Assembly (NCBI GenBank): GCA_965205045.1
Contig: OZ242031.1
Coordinates: 5,146,001-5,210,000, forward strand
Origin: UBA6522 sp965205045
Lineage (GTDB): Bacteria; Pseudomonadota; Gammaproteobacteria; Steroidobacterales; Rariloculaceae
Direction: 5' to 3'
Length of the DNA: 64,000 nt
The stretch's first letter is position 1; each line of letters opens with the position of its first letter. A program made the translations under genes and the position numbers. Positions 39,954 through 49,143 of the stretch are shown piece after piece. The notes below the pieces were generated by a model. The model saw only the letters and a program-made list of their open reading frames with translations, was not told where the DNA came from and did no database searches.

Positions 39954-40937
39954 TCAGTCCAGATCGAGTCCAAAGTATTCGATGGCGTTGGTCCGACCGA
40001 TCCGGACGCGGTCTTCGTCGGAGATTTCCTGCGTGGCGTCGTACCAGGACGCGGCATCCTGCATGCTCTCGAAGGGGTAGTCAGCGCAGAAGAAGACCTT
40101 GTCGGTGCCCATTACGTCCAACGTATTGCGGAAGGCGGGATCGTTGAAGAACCCGCTGGTGGTGACCACGAAGTGATCCAGGAAGTACTCGCCAAGGGGC
40201 CGACTGCCACGGTAATCGCGACGCGAGAACCGCATTCGCGCATCGATGCGCCACAGTCCGTGAGGAATGAACTCGCCCAGGTGGCCGATGACGATTCTCA
40301 GGTTCGGGTAGTCGTCGAAGAGTCCCGAACCGCAAAGTCTCAGGGAGTGGATTGAGGTCTCCACCGCAAATCCCCACGGCGCGCTCATCAGCCAGGGGTG
40401 ACCTTCGTAGTTCTGCGCCCTCGATGGAATCTGCATCCGCGGGTGCAGGTAGAACGGCACATCCAGTTCCGACACCGTGGCCCAGAACGGCCGGTACTCG
40501 GGAATGTCGTAGTAGATGGCGGAGTCGGGCACATCCTTCTGGGTGAATCCGTTCACGATTGCGCCCTTGAAGCCCAGTTCCGTGATGCAACGGGTCAATT
40601 CCGCGGAAGCCGCGTCCGGGTCCTGCATGGGCAGCGCGGCCATGCCGCCGTAGCGGTCCGGATGGCGGGCCATGGCCTCGGCAATGGCGTCGTTGCCCTT
40701 CCTGGCCACTTCGATGGCTTCGGACGTATCGAGGATCCCCTGGATCCCGGGCGCATTTAAAGACAAAAGCGCGAACTCGATGCCCGTTTCGTCCATGTTG
40801 CCGAGGCGGCGGGCGCCGACATCCAGGATCTGCCGGGTGAAGTCGTCCCAGCGCCCGGAGTCGCCGGCGAAACTGCGTGTTTCCGATACCGTCTCCGGAA
40901 TCGCCATGTGTTCTTCGAATGCGATCTTTCCCTGCAT
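39954..40937 (-). CDS. Amidohydrolase-type decarboxylase, gamma-resorcylate/2,3-dihydroxybenzoate group
   Basis: A TIM-barrel amidohydrolase of the ACMSD/gamma-resorcylate decarboxylase family, which removes CO2 from a hydroxybenzoate. The 327-residue chain begins MQGKIAFEEHMAIPET and has the metal ligands E8, H10, H165 (FYLHPR), H219 (IGHLGE) and D286 (CADYPFE), all spaced as in gamma-resorcylate decarboxylase. Identity to that enzyme is judged by motif, not alignment. It lies convergent with the TonB receptor and next to a broken cyclase gene. A role in aromatic catabolism fits the rest of the window. Confidence 0.88.
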   Translation of the reverse strand: MQGKIAFEEHMAIPETVSETRSFAGDSGRWDDFTRQILDVGARRLGNMDETGIEFALLSLNAPGIQGILDTSEAIEVARKGNDAIAEAMARHPDRYGGMAALPMQDPDAASAELTRCITELGFKGAIVNGFTQKDVPDSAIYYDIPEYRPFWATVSELDVPFYLHPRMQIPSRAQNYEGHPWLMSAPWGFAVETSIHSLRLCGSGLFDDYPNLRIVIGHLGEFIPHGLWRIDARMRFSRRDYRGSRPLGEYFLDHFVVTTSGFFNDPAFRNTLDVMGTDKVFFCADYPFESMQDAASWYDATQEISDEDRVRIGRTNAIEYFGLDLD

Positions 40938-41182
40938 GCCCGACTTTCTCCTGTTCGACAGTCAAGTGTGACGCCCGGCGCGAGCGGCGCTGAATTATAC
41001 CCACTGACACCGGTACTCGGACTGCCAACTTTCGGTGAGACAAGACGGTCCCCGGCATCGTCACACGACGTCGGTCCGCCTGCGGTTGACTCTAAAGGAC
41101 CTGCGAAGAACATCCGAAGCTTGACACACACGCGGCAATTCACGGTAATTGCCGCTTCAGCCAACCAATTCGGGGAACGCCC

Positions 41183-41734
41183 ATGCCAAGACGATACGAC
41201 GAAAGCCATCTCAACATGGAGATCATTCACGAGTCCGCCGAGCGGTCAAGAACCGGGGGCGATGGGGACCCGACGACGAGGTCGGCGCGCTGAACTTCAT
41301 CACCCCGGAGGAAATCGTCGCCGCGGCCCGGCTGATCCGCAAGGGAAAGGTCTTCCCGCTGCCCTGGATTTTGACAACAAGGCCCCCCCCCGAGCGGTCT
41401 CTGGGGCAACCGCTTCAACCCCATCCACACCATGACCGCGACGGGCACCTACGCAGTCGCCGGCAACCAGGACGCGGGCAAGTTCCGCTATGCAGATGAC
41501 ATGATCTCCCTGCCGCTGCAATGCGGGACTCAATGGGATGCACTGGGGCACATCTTCTATGGCGACAAGATGTGGAACGGCTACGACGCCCGGCTGGTGG
41601 ATAGTGACGGCACCCGGAAGAACGCCATTGACAAGATCGCGGACGACGGCGTTTACGAGTTCTTCTTCTGCGCCCCGCCCCTGCCCATCACCGGCGGATG
41701 CGGCTCCCCGCTGAACCCGATCGCGATCAAGTGA
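41183..41734 (+). pseudogene. Cyclase-family protein with frameshifts and an internal deletion
   Basis: Three reading frames in succession match a KynB-like cyclase: NRGRWGPDDEVGALNFITPEE, then DFDNK, then FNPIHTMTATGTYAVAG...LQCGTQWDALGHIFYG, ending in LPITGGCGSPLNPIAIK, the normal C-terminus. Frame changes occur near 41245, near 41365 and at a run of nine C around 41383-41391 (ten would restore the frame). The stretch between IADDGV and YEFFF also lacks a large middle segment. Some single-base changes might be sequencing errors in homopolymers, but the missing middle cannot be. These proteins hydrolyse N-formylkynurenine or related amides. Confidence 0.75.
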
Positions 41735-41853
41735 CGAACCGCGAACCGATCAATGAGTTCAAATCGAAAATCGTACCATTCAGATTCGAGAACTTTCGCT
41801 TCAAACATGTGCCGCATTGGCGGTCCAGGCGAAATGGACGATATGGCGGTTGC

Positions 41854-42243
41854 TCAGGCCTGTCGTCGCCAAAGGCGCTCATCCGTCAGTTCATCGAAAA
41901 TCTTGTCGGCGGAGACCAGTGTCATTTGCTCAAGGACTGCCTGCGCAAGCAGGATTCGGTCCCATGGATCGCCATGGTCCCAGTCCAGGTTTGCGGCGTA
42001 CAACAGGTGCCGCGACGCAAGCCCCACTTCCCTGAAACCTGACTCTATCGCCGCCTGAGGCAAGTCCAGCGTCTCCACCGCAATCCGCCGGCGCCTGGCC
42101 TTGAATACAAGCTCATAAAGGCTCACCGGGCTAAAGAAAACGTCATTGGCAACGTCGCCTATGAGCGAGCGGGCATGTTCCGGCAGCCTCGGATTCAATG
42201 TCAGCGCCCACAACAGGGCATGGCTGTCGAGAAGCAGCCGCAC
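41854..42243 (-). CDS. vapC: PIN-domain toxin (VapC family, type II)
   Basis: A 129-residue PIN toxin with MRLLLDSHALLWAL (catalytic Asp 6), an acidic Glu in PVSLYELVFKA, and the D in DHGDPWDRILLAQAV plus SADKIFDELT. All acidic positions are intact. It is the second gene after a Phd-type antitoxin 8 bp upstream and looks active. It belongs to the group with a DSHALLW opening common in Pseudomonadota. Confidence 0.9.
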   Translation of the reverse strand: MRLLLDSHALLWALTLNPRLPEHARSLIGDVANDVFFSPVSLYELVFKARRRRIAVETLDLPQAAIESGFREVGLASRHLLYAANLDWDHGDPWDRILLAQAVLEQMTLVSADKIFDELTDERLWRRQA

Positions 42244-42251
42244 GGGCGAAG

Positions 42252-42575
42252 CTACCGCCTCGCAATACCCAGACTGTCGGTCAGCCCGCCTTCCAATGCC
42301 GCCTGTTCGTGCGACGGCAGCGGCTCATCCAGCGCTGCGGTCAGCGCCTCGATATCCTCCTCGCTCATCATGTCTTTCAACACGCCCAGCCGGCGCTTGC
42401 GCGGGTTTCCCAGGGGAACCAGTTTCGCAACGGGCATCTGTCCGCGCGCAATCAATACCTCTTCGCCCCGCTCGGCCCGTCCGATCATTTCTGCAAGCCT
42501 GGCCCTGAACTCGCTCACGGTAACGGCTGCGGAAGCGGAAGATGTTTCGCCATTGGACGAAAAATTACTGGCCAT
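42252..42575 (-). CDS. Phd-like antitoxin
   Basis: A 107-residue antitoxin. After a disordered N-terminus, the core reads AAVTVSEFRARLAEMIGRAERGEEVLIARGQMPVAKLVPLG, the Phd/YefM fold, with an acidic C-terminal arm (MMSEEDIEALTAALDEPL). The start could be further in (MIGRA is inside the fold, so M1 is preferred). The PIN toxin gene follows after 8 bp, giving an intact module. Confidence 0.88.
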   Translation of the reverse strand: MASNFSSNGETSSASAAVTVSEFRARLAEMIGRAERGEEVLIARGQMPVAKLVPLGNPRKRRLGVLKDMMSEEDIEALTAALDEPLPSHEQAALEGGLTDSLGIARR

Positions 42576-42754
42576 TGGGTATTTTCTCGATCAAACGACA
42601 ATAAACGAGAACCTGACTTGAGGTCTCAACCTATCAGAACCGACCTACTTGTACAAGCGATGTACAAGGCATGGTTCCGCGATGGATTCCGGCAATCTGC
42701 CCGACCACCGGCAACACGAGACGACGGCGGACTACGGTGGACTGGAAACCGGCG

Positions 42755-42790
42755 CTACCGCACCGTGGAGGCGTCTACCACGAACGCCAT
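42755..42790 (-). pseudogene. vapC: VapC toxin stub (11 codons)
   Basis: ATG 42790 shares one base with the stop of the neighbouring Phd-type gene, the usual coupling, and reads MAFVVDASTVR before a TAG. MAFVVDAS is the invariant start of a VapC PIN toxin, including its first catalytic Asp; nothing PIN-like follows. The toxin has been lost and only the first strand remains. Confidence 0.7.
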
Positions 42791-43032
42791 CAGCGCGCGT
42801 GCCCCTCGTGGCGCCAAGAGAGAATATCGGCGGTCGTTACGGCTTTCTGCTTCGCTCGCTCCCGGCGCAGCGTCGCGCACAGGGCAGCATGGTCATTGAC
42901 GCTGTTGACCCGCGTCACATATGCAACTGGCGTTGCGCCGCGACAGATCACCAGATTTTCACCGGTCTCCACCTCGGCCAGCAGTGCGGAAAGATGCGTC
43001 TTGGCCTCGCCGATCTTGACCTGTCGCGTCAT
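42790..43032 (-). CDS. Phd-type antitoxin without a toxin partner
   Basis: ATG 43032 (MTRQVKIGEAKTHLSALLAEVETGENLVICRG) gives an 80-residue Phd protein; the upstream frame extends but with poor sequence. The DNA-binding fold and the basic-then-acidic tail (LRRERAKQKAVTTADILSW) are intact. Its downstream partner, an 11-codon VapC remnant, is non-functional, so this antitoxin is orphaned. It may still repress its own promoter or regulate other TA loci. Confidence 0.85.
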   Translation of the reverse strand: MTRQVKIGEAKTHLSALLAEVETGENLVICRGATPVAYVTRVNSVNDHAALCATLRRERAKQKAVTTADILSWRHEGHAR

Positions 43033-43152
43033 GGCACTACTCTCCCCTTGCCTGTCCCGAACTGGAAGCCGCAATCCCAAGTTCGTCGGAATCCCTCCAG
43101 GCTAGCATCCCATGTACAGGGTCTTGATTCGACAATTCGCAGATGGAAGCAC

Positions 43153-43638
43153 TTATTCGTGAATGGATGTAACTATTCCGTCATCCACAAAAATTGTTCT
43201 AGACTCATAATGGAACATTTCATGGGTTCCAAGTGTAGAACGAGTAGTAGATACGGGTTCTCGCTTTCCTAACGCAGCAAACAACTCACATTTGTTCATT
43301 TCCACAATAGGGAAGCTATTCTCTACCCCCAACTGCCAACGCCAATCGTCTTTGGTGAGGTCGCGCCCAAGAATTTCTCGTTTTACTTCTTCCTTCTCGT
43401 TTGCTTCCTGCGCACGGAAATACGATCCGCACAAATCTAAATCGTCCCCATAATAGAATGTACGCGCATATACTCTGGTTGTGGGGCGTGAGGTAGTTGG
43501 AGGTTCGGACGCTTGTTCTTCCCTAATCGGGGATGGTTCAGAACAAGAAATCACATTAGTTCCTTGGCATTGTGCATTTGATTGCAATGGCAACAAACAC
43601 AAAATCGTCAACATCAAGGCGTAAGTCCACTTTCGCAT
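43153..43638 (-). CDS. Exported hypothetical protein (161 aa), AT-rich
   Basis: A signal peptide (MRKWTYALMLTILCLLPLQSNA) is followed by a 139-residue mature chain with four Cys (two pairs CQGTNVISC and DLCGSYF...NKCELF), which could form disulphides. The composition is AT-richer than the neighbours, consistent with transfer. No motif identifies it. It begins the accessory stretch after the TA genes. Confidence 0.6.
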   Translation of the reverse strand: MRKWTYALMLTILCLLPLQSNAQCQGTNVISCSEPSPIREEQASEPPTTSRPTTRVYARTFYYGDDLDLCGSYFRAQEANEKEEVKREILGRDLTKDDWRWQLGVENSFPIVEMNKCELFAALGKREPVSTTRSTLGTHEMFHYESRTIFVDDGIVTSIHE

Positions 43639-43962
43639 ATCACTCTCCGAATAGGACCGGCGTTCAGGGACGTTGAACTGTTACGGCAGTGCGCCTGGTA
43701 TGCGACTGCCGCACCGGAAGTACTACCTTCCCAAGCCCGGCAAGACCCCCTTCCGGTTTGCTGTTAAGAGAGGGTTCGCCTATGCCCGACACGCATGGCG
43801 TCGGGCCACCTGCGACAGTTTCACAGAGCACGAGAATTCCGCCCATTTGCCCTGACCCTGCGGAGCACCCTGAGCCTTGATCAGGAGATAGCATTTTGTA
43901 GGCAGCCAAACATTGGAATCGGTGAACATGTCGCGGGAAAGAGCTTGCATGATGCTCAGAAT
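43639..43962. other. Non-coding gap before the transposase remnant
   Basis: No believable gene; the frames here are short and Arg/Pro/Gly-rich. GC rises abruptly compared with the neighbouring AT-rich genes, and the segment ends at the decayed transposase, so it may be left from an insertion. Confidence 0.35.
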
Positions 43963-44785
43963 TTAGTCAATCCGCTGTGCGGGTTCAGGCGATGTGGGAC
44001 TGAGGGGGCAGTCCTTGGTGGATTGAAGATACTCGTTCGGGGTTTTCCAGTCGAGGGCTTGGTGGGGCCGCACGTAGTTGTGGAAGTGCTAGTACTCGGC
44101 TAGGGCGAGGTTGGCGTCGGCGACACGGTGAAGCGGCCCTGGTAGAGGTTCCAGAACTCGACGCGGGTGGTGTCGTTGGCGCGTTCCACGCAGCCGTTGA
44201 ACTGGGGGCGCCGGGGGGCAGCACGTAGAGGGGGATGCTCAGGTCCCGGCGGGCCCGTTCGAAGTCGGCCATGAACTCGCTGCCGCCGTCGACCTGGATG
44301 GACAGCAGCGGGTGCGGCAGATCGGCTTGCACGGCTTCCAGGAAGCGTTTGGCACCATAGGGCCGTGGCGCGGGCGTAGGCGCGGGCGACGAGTTGCTTG
44401 CCGAGGGGCGAGACGGCCTTGAACTCCTTGACGTGTTTGCCGTCGCGGTGCAGGGACATGTGGTCGATCTGCACCAACTCGCCAGGCCGGGCGGCGCGCT
44501 GGCCGTACCGCCAGCGTTGGGCATGGCCGTCAAAACGCCGGCGGCGCTTGGGCTTGACGCGGCCCAAGCGCACGCCCTTGGAGAGGATGCGCCCGACGGT
44601 CGATTCGCCCAGTTCGAGGCCCTCGCGTCGCTGCATGACGCGCAGCCGGTGCTTGCCGATGAACGGGTACCGGCTGCGTATCGCCCAAACGCGGCGCTCC
44701 TCGCCGCGGCTCCAGCGGGGGCGTTGGACGTGGCGCGGGCGGCGGCTTCGGGCGGTCAGCCCTCCGAAAAGTCTTGACCATTAGT
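43963..44785 (-). pseudogene. IS481-like transposase, frameshifted and truncated
   Basis: Pieces of an integrase-core transposase appear in changing frames: RYPFIGKHRLRVMQRREGL, PGELVQIDHMSLHRDGKHV (first Asp), LLSIQVDGGSEFMADFE (second Asp and Glu region), then CVERANDTTRVEFWNLYQG (third Glu), and VRPHQALDWKTPNEYLQ at the end, with an in-frame stop at AEY*HFHNY. The N-terminal HTH is missing. The element is dead and inserted 8 bp after the SIR2/NTPase gene. Confidence 0.75.
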
Positions 44786-44792
44786 ACAAGTA

Positions 44793-47303
44793 TTACCACT
44801 CATCAGCGACCACGTTAGAGAGATTTAGAGATTTCCATGTTCCGTTGACTGCGTACGAAGTAAGATCCGTCCAAGTTTCCTTAAGATGCACATCAGTAGC
44901 TGTTCGTCCTGTCGCATAAATTCTATCGGCGTAGTGTTTCGCTACTACCCGACCTCGTGCATTACCTTGCGTTTTCCTAATAAAAGCAGTGTACCCTCTT
45001 GCCAAGAGATTAATCGGATACATGTCATCGTAATCCTGCCTGCTTTGTAGCCTCTCTAGCGTAACCTTTGCCTCTTCAGCCAATCGTTCCGCTCTACCAA
45101 TATCTGATTCCCCTAACGCGATTATAAGCTGTTGATGAGCAAACGCATGCAACGTGTGTGGTTGCTCGTGCGCGCTCACTGCAGTACCCAATCTATCCAA
45201 AGCATCCTCATGATAACCGAAATGACGCAACGCCAATCCATACTGCAGCCAATACAAACCGTCTTGTTCGAACGGCTTTTCCAATGACTGATAGATCCTG
45301 AGAATTCTGCTTTCGCTATTTCTCAAAATATTCCTCAAGAATCTATTATTGATTATCTTCTTATATAGGTGGCTTTCGTTTCGCGATATCGATTTTATGA
45401 TCGGTACATCGTACATCGTAAAAACATCAAGCAAACGCTGAATTATTTCAGCTAATTCATCAGTGCTTATATGAGATTCAAGCAGAGATCTGACATATAC
45501 CGGATGCCTAGCAACCAACTTTCCGCGTGAGTTGTATAAAACGCCCTCCATGCCTTGAAGTAACTTCGGTGGATTCTCTTGAATGCTAAGTTTTTCCAAT
45601 ACTCTTGTGGCATACGTAATTGGAAGAAACAGCCTATGCATTGATGCCAAACCGACCACGACGAGGAGCTTTCGGTGTGCATCCGACTTTAAGTTTCGAT
45701 AGTCTCGCTCGATAATCTTCTCGAATCCAATGCCTTGGGTCGCCTCCAGTAGGCCGATGAGCAATTGACGCCTTGATTTCTTGAAGACAATTTTTTGCCG
45801 CTGACTCTCGCTGTGCTGGCTGAGCAGCGTCCATGGCCCGTACTGTTCCAATTTTGCAAGAATAAGAGAAGTATCACGCTTCGATATTTCCGTAATCAAA
45901 AACTCCTCCACAACCACATCGACTAGCTTTGCCTTGACACGGCCCAACCAAGCATGCTGCGACTCCACAGCTACCACCAGTCCTCGCCTTAAGCTACCCC
46001 GCCGAAAAGCGTTATCGACGGTGCCTACACATGGTTCGAATCTATCGCAAATCAAAATATATCTTTCCTTATGCGCCCTCTCAAGCTCCTCTAGTGCTCC
46101 AGCGATATACTCGTTTGTACCGCGTGTAAAAAAACACGGCACTCGCTCGGTTCTTGCAATTTCAAACACTGCCATTCTAGTAGCCGTGGATTTACCCGAT
46201 CCTGCTGGACCATAAACAACAACACAATTGACCTTGGATTCTAACGCTTTCCTAATTTTTCCTGTAAGCGATGAGATATCTTCAGTTACAGCCGGTATCG
46301 AATCTGCAATATCTGGCCAAGTTGGCTTAAACCCTCGATAAAAATTTCTAATTTTTCCTCGCGCCAAATTTGCAGACTGCATGCGGCTAGGGTGAATTTG
46401 AACTACTTCAGACAAAACTTCCGCTCGCCGAGCTACTACCTCATTCTTTCCTGTCAGAAGTCTTCGAATACTAGGATTATTGTTGGCAGCCACATCTGTA
46501 TAGTCTAAGCCATTGGGAAACTGTTTATTTATCCAACTACAAAAATCTGATAGCGTCCAAGGAATATGAAGAATATTCTTATCTATGAAAGCTTTTTTCT
46601 GTAGATCACTAAGGTATGGTACAAAAAGGTAACTCTGCGGTGACGTCGATTGTATTCTACGTCTTGCATATTCTACTTGTTGATAAAATAGCGGTTCCGA
46701 TAACTTAGATCCAATAATGGCAAAGCTATGGTTCTGATAATCTATGCCTAGTTGAGTATACCAAGGAGAAGGGGTCGCCGCTTCGATTGCATATTCTGTT
46801 GGAGAAAAGATAACTCCCTCGTGTAGTCGATCCACTGAACCGTGCAGCTTTACTATGTCCACAAATGAATAAGTTTGATCACGATCAACTAAGGCGTTTT
46901 TTCGGCCTTGTACACGCATACGTTGCGTCGAGCCTTTGTGTACGCCGTTAGCCAAAGCTCTTTCGAACGCATCGTCTATATTCGTAGTGTATATTCGTGC
47001 CCAAGGAATACGTGCCAAACTAGAGTATTCTTCCGACGGCACACAGTAACGAAAGTTTCGTTCGAGAAATGTTTCTAGTCTCGTACCTAGCACTTGTTCT
47101 GAGGCTGAGTAAACTTCATTCAGTGGTTCGTCACGGTATTCAAAGCCCGCTTCCTCAGCCAAGGCTCTAGAAAGTTCGTTGGTCGACAACAGTGAGTCGC
47201 CTTGCTTACTCATTGACCCTGCTGAAGCTCCGTTTCCTAGAAATAGGATTACCTCTCCTTTCTGAATCGCATTGTATAAGTACTTGAGATCAACTTTGGT
47301 CAT
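44793..47303 (-). CDS. SIR2 domain fused to a P-loop NTPase (Avs5/DSR-like antiphage candidate)
   Basis: An 836-residue protein in unusually AT-rich DNA. Residues 10-270 are a SIR2-like NAD-binding domain: GNGAS (23-27), TTNID with the likely catalytic N108 (106-110) and KLHGS with H155 (152-156). A P-loop NTPase follows with Walker A GPAGSGKST (365-373) and Walker B-like ILICD (416-420), then a helical repeat-rich C-terminal half (about 560-836) that suggests a sensor. In known Avs5 and DSR proteins this layout (SIR2 effector, STAND NTPase, sensor) depletes NAD+ and aborts infection when a phage protein binds. ATG 47303 is preferred because the upstream 57 residues are not SIR2-like. Confidence 0.85.
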   Translation of the reverse strand: MTKVDLKYLYNAIQKGEVILFLGNGASAGSMSKQGDSLLSTNELSRALAEEAGFEYRDEPLNEVYSASEQVLGTRLETFLERNFRYCVPSEEYSSLARIPWARIYTTNIDDAFERALANGVHKGSTQRMRVQGRKNALVDRDQTYSFVDIVKLHGSVDRLHEGVIFSPTEYAIEAATPSPWYTQLGIDYQNHSFAIIGSKLSEPLFYQQVEYARRRIQSTSPQSYLFVPYLSDLQKKAFIDKNILHIPWTLSDFCSWINKQFPNGLDYTDVAANNNPSIRRLLTGKNEVVARRAEVLSEVVQIHPSRMQSANLARGKIRNFYRGFKPTWPDIADSIPAVTEDISSLTGKIRKALESKVNCVVVYGPAGSGKSTATRMAVFEIARTERVPCFFTRGTNEYIAGALEELERAHKERYILICDRFEPCVGTVDNAFRRGSLRRGLVVAVESQHAWLGRVKAKLVDVVVEEFLITEISKRDTSLILAKLEQYGPWTLLSQHSESQRQKIVFKKSRRQLLIGLLEATQGIGFEKIIERDYRNLKSDAHRKLLVVVGLASMHRLFLPITYATRVLEKLSIQENPPKLLQGMEGVLYNSRGKLVARHPVYVRSLLESHISTDELAEIIQRLLDVFTMYDVPIIKSISRNESHLYKKIINNRFLRNILRNSESRILRIYQSLEKPFEQDGLYWLQYGLALRHFGYHEDALDRLGTAVSAHEQPHTLHAFAHQQLIIALGESDIGRAERLAEEAKVTLERLQSRQDYDDMYPINLLARGYTAFIRKTQGNARGRVVAKHYADRIYATGRTATDVHLKETWTDLTSYAVNGTWKSLNLSNVVADEW

Positions 47304-47876
47304 GATTTGTTGTCCGTTCTGGATTGTACGTGTGTCTTGTATTGCCGTCTTTTGGAAACATTTTGTATTACATTGAAGAACTAGACGCTTAAACAATTTA
47401 CGACTAATTCTCTTTTTTGAAATAGTAATTGTACCAAAACTTGTTGCTGAACGACCGTTGCAGCATCGGCACAAACTTTAAGCTCGGCGCGATGCCTCGC
47501 CCAATAGTGGAAGATTCCTTTGCGTCGGACCGCGCCCGTCAAGATCTGCGAGTCGACGCAGTCGGCCACCCTCGCGGTGGATATCTACTCGGAGATGACA
47601 TGTGCGCGAAACTGCTCTACGATCGGATCCTCGTGCTAGTTCATGTGGGCCGGAGAGACGCGACATCCAAAGCAGCCCAGCGCGCAGTGAACATGTTGCC
47701 GGGAGTGCGTCGCTACCTAATGCGCGAACGGGTGCATCATATCCAACGTCGCCGCCGGAAGCGGCCAGAAATGGATAGGCTCGGGACGGTTATTGACCAT
47801 ATGGAAAAGTCCGCGCTCTTAGCGGATATTAGTGTATAACTACTATAAAGTGGAGGAGTCATATTCAGTAGTCTGC
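47304..47876. other. Intergenic region upstream of the SIR2/NTPase gene
   Basis: 573 bp with no gene I can support. The half near the SIR2 gene is AT-rich and probably carries its promoter. The other half is GC-rich with overlapping weak frames in several directions (one 136-residue plus-strand frame, one 62-residue minus frame) that do not look conserved. It may hold remnants. Confidence 0.35.
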
Positions 47877-47896
47877 GTTTATTGCGGATAATAAAC
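47877..47896 (+). promoter_or_regulatory. AbiEi operator-like dyad at the start of abiEi
   Basis: GTTTATT (47877-47883) and AATAAAC (47890-47896) are a perfect 7-bp dyad with a 6-nt spacer, ending 1 bp before the ATG. GATAAT (47887-47892) within it can serve as a -10, which would make the transcript nearly leaderless. AbiEi antitoxins repress by binding inverted repeats in this position. Confidence 0.5.
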
Positions 47897-47897
47897 T

Positions 47898-48725
47898 ATG
47901 GTATATCAGAAGCGCTCTGCGTTCTCCTCGTACCTCACGGAGCGGCTGTCCGAGGGGCGCGTGGTGTTCACCGCCTCGGAGGCGCAGGCGGCGCTCGGGA
48001 TCGGTCGGGGCGCGCTTCTCGATGCGGCGGAGCGACAGCAACGGCGCAAACACCTGATCAGGCCCCGCCGCGGATTCTATGTCATCGTGCCGCCGCAATT
48101 TCTCCGATGGGGCGCCCCGCCGCCGTCGTGGTACATCGATGCGCTTATGGCACATTCGGATCGCCCCTACTACGTTGGATTGCTCACGGCAGCGGAACTG
48201 CACGGGGCGAGCCACCAGGCGGTGATGGAATTCCAGGTGATCACGGACCGGCAACTGGGGGCGATTCGGGCAGGACGATCCAATATCGTGTTTCGATACC
48301 GCAAGGACATGGAGGCGGTTGCGAGCGGGATCGATGAACACAAGACGGACACCGGATACATGAAGGTCGCCAGTGTCGAGCTGACCGCCCTGGATCTGTT
48401 GCGCTATCCGCGCGGCGCCGGAGGCATTGACCATATCGCCACCGTGCTCGTCGACATTGGCCCGCGGATCGACCCGGGCAGACTGGCCGCGCTGTCAGAA
48501 TCATTCGAGCGGTCGGTGGCGCAGCGGCTGGGTCATTTGCTGAAACGGTTGGGGTACGGTGAGTGCACCCGAGCACTGCACGAGGAGCTGACTCGGAGCA
48601 GACGGACGTTCTGGGTGGAGCTTGATCCACTTGAGGGCGTCGGGCGCGACTTTACGCCGGCAGTGATCGAACGCGACAACCACTGGCGCGTCAAGGTGAG
48701 AAGGTCGCCAGAACCGGACACGTGA
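47898..48725 (+). CDS. abiEi: AbiEi-family antitoxin (type IV TA)
   Basis: A 275-residue AbiEi-type antitoxin: N-terminal winged HTH (VVFTASEAQAALGIGRGALLDAAERQQRRKHLIRPRRGFYVIV), the central AbiEi domain (GAPPPSWYIDALMAHSDRPYYVGLLTAAELHGASHQA) with the YYVGLLTAAELHG motif, and a C-terminal domain (LTALDLLRYPRGAGG). AbiEi represses the operon and counteracts the nucleotidyltransferase toxin AbiEii without binding it. Its stop overlaps the next start by 4 nt, but that toxin gene is broken within the first 20 codons. Confidence 0.9.
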   Translation: MVYQKRSAFSSYLTERLSEGRVVFTASEAQAALGIGRGALLDAAERQQRRKHLIRPRRGFYVIVPPQFLRWGAPPPSWYIDALMAHSDRPYYVGLLTAAELHGASHQAVMEFQVITDRQLGAIRAGRSNIVFRYRKDMEAVASGIDEHKTDTGYMKVASVELTALDLLRYPRGAGGIDHIATVLVDIGPRIDPGRLAALSESFERSVAQRLGHLLKRLGYGECTRALHEELTRSRRTFWVELDPLEGVGRDFTPAVIERDNHWRVKVRRSPEPDT

Positions 48726-48793
48726 TCCCGCCGATAGATATCATCGCCTGAAGTTGGGTGGAACCTTGGGCGGATCCCTAGTCTCAAATGCAC
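48722..48793 (+). pseudogene. abiEii: AbiEii toxin stub with in-frame stops
   Basis: GTG 48722, coupled to abiEi as GTGA, reads VIPPIDIIA then TGA, SWVEPWADP then TAG. The order IPPIDIIAW...PWA is the AbiEii opening. Two stops interrupt the first 20 residues, and the rest of the nucleotidyltransferase (GSX10DXD) is absent, so the toxin is dead. Confidence 0.7.
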
Positions 48794-49050
48794 TAAACCA
48801 TCCAGGTGTGTGCGGCCTCAATAACGGCTCAGGCGCTCACCTGCATAATGCGGTTCTGCCAATCGTGTTGGAGCGGCTAGAATCGAGACTGTTAGAGGAA
48901 TTACAGTTGTCGATTTCCGGCGACGACGCCGACGAAGAGACTGCGGCACGAGCGAGGAGACTGAATAGCCTTGCTGCAAGTGTCATTGCGGACGTTAGCG
49001 GCAGAAAAAAGGAGAGCTGGACCCGGCTTCTGTTTCCTGACGCAGACTAA
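48754..49050 (+). CDS. Hypothetical fragment downstream of abiEii stub
   Basis: A 98-residue frame from TTG 48754. From about residue 14 it looks coding (NALNHPGVCGLNNGSGAHLHNAVLPIVLERLESRLLEEL, then acidic ETAARARRLNSLAASVIADVSG), but its beginning overlaps the AbiEii remnant in another frame, so the true start is unclear. It is probably the C-terminal piece of a lost gene. No motif was recognised. Confidence 0.35.
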   Translation: MGGTLGGSLVSNALNHPGVCGLNNGSGAHLHNAVLPIVLERLESRLLEELQLSISGDDADEETAARARRLNSLAASVIADVSGRKKESWTRLLFPDAD

Positions 49051-49143
49051 TCGAAAAAACGCTGTCCGAAATCCTGATCTGTTTGTGGCTACTCCCGGGT
49101 ACCTGAGCCCCGGCTATCGGATGGGCTTCGGGGTGTGTCGTCG

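Noticed and set aside
43664..43909. Small minus-strand frame before the transposase remnant
   Set aside because: Composition and lack of start signals suggest a chance frame in the remnant's flank.
47429..47839. 136-residue plus-strand frame upstream of abiEi
   Set aside because: It starts in AT-rich upstream DNA without a ribosome site, overlaps conflicting frames and has no recognisable domain.
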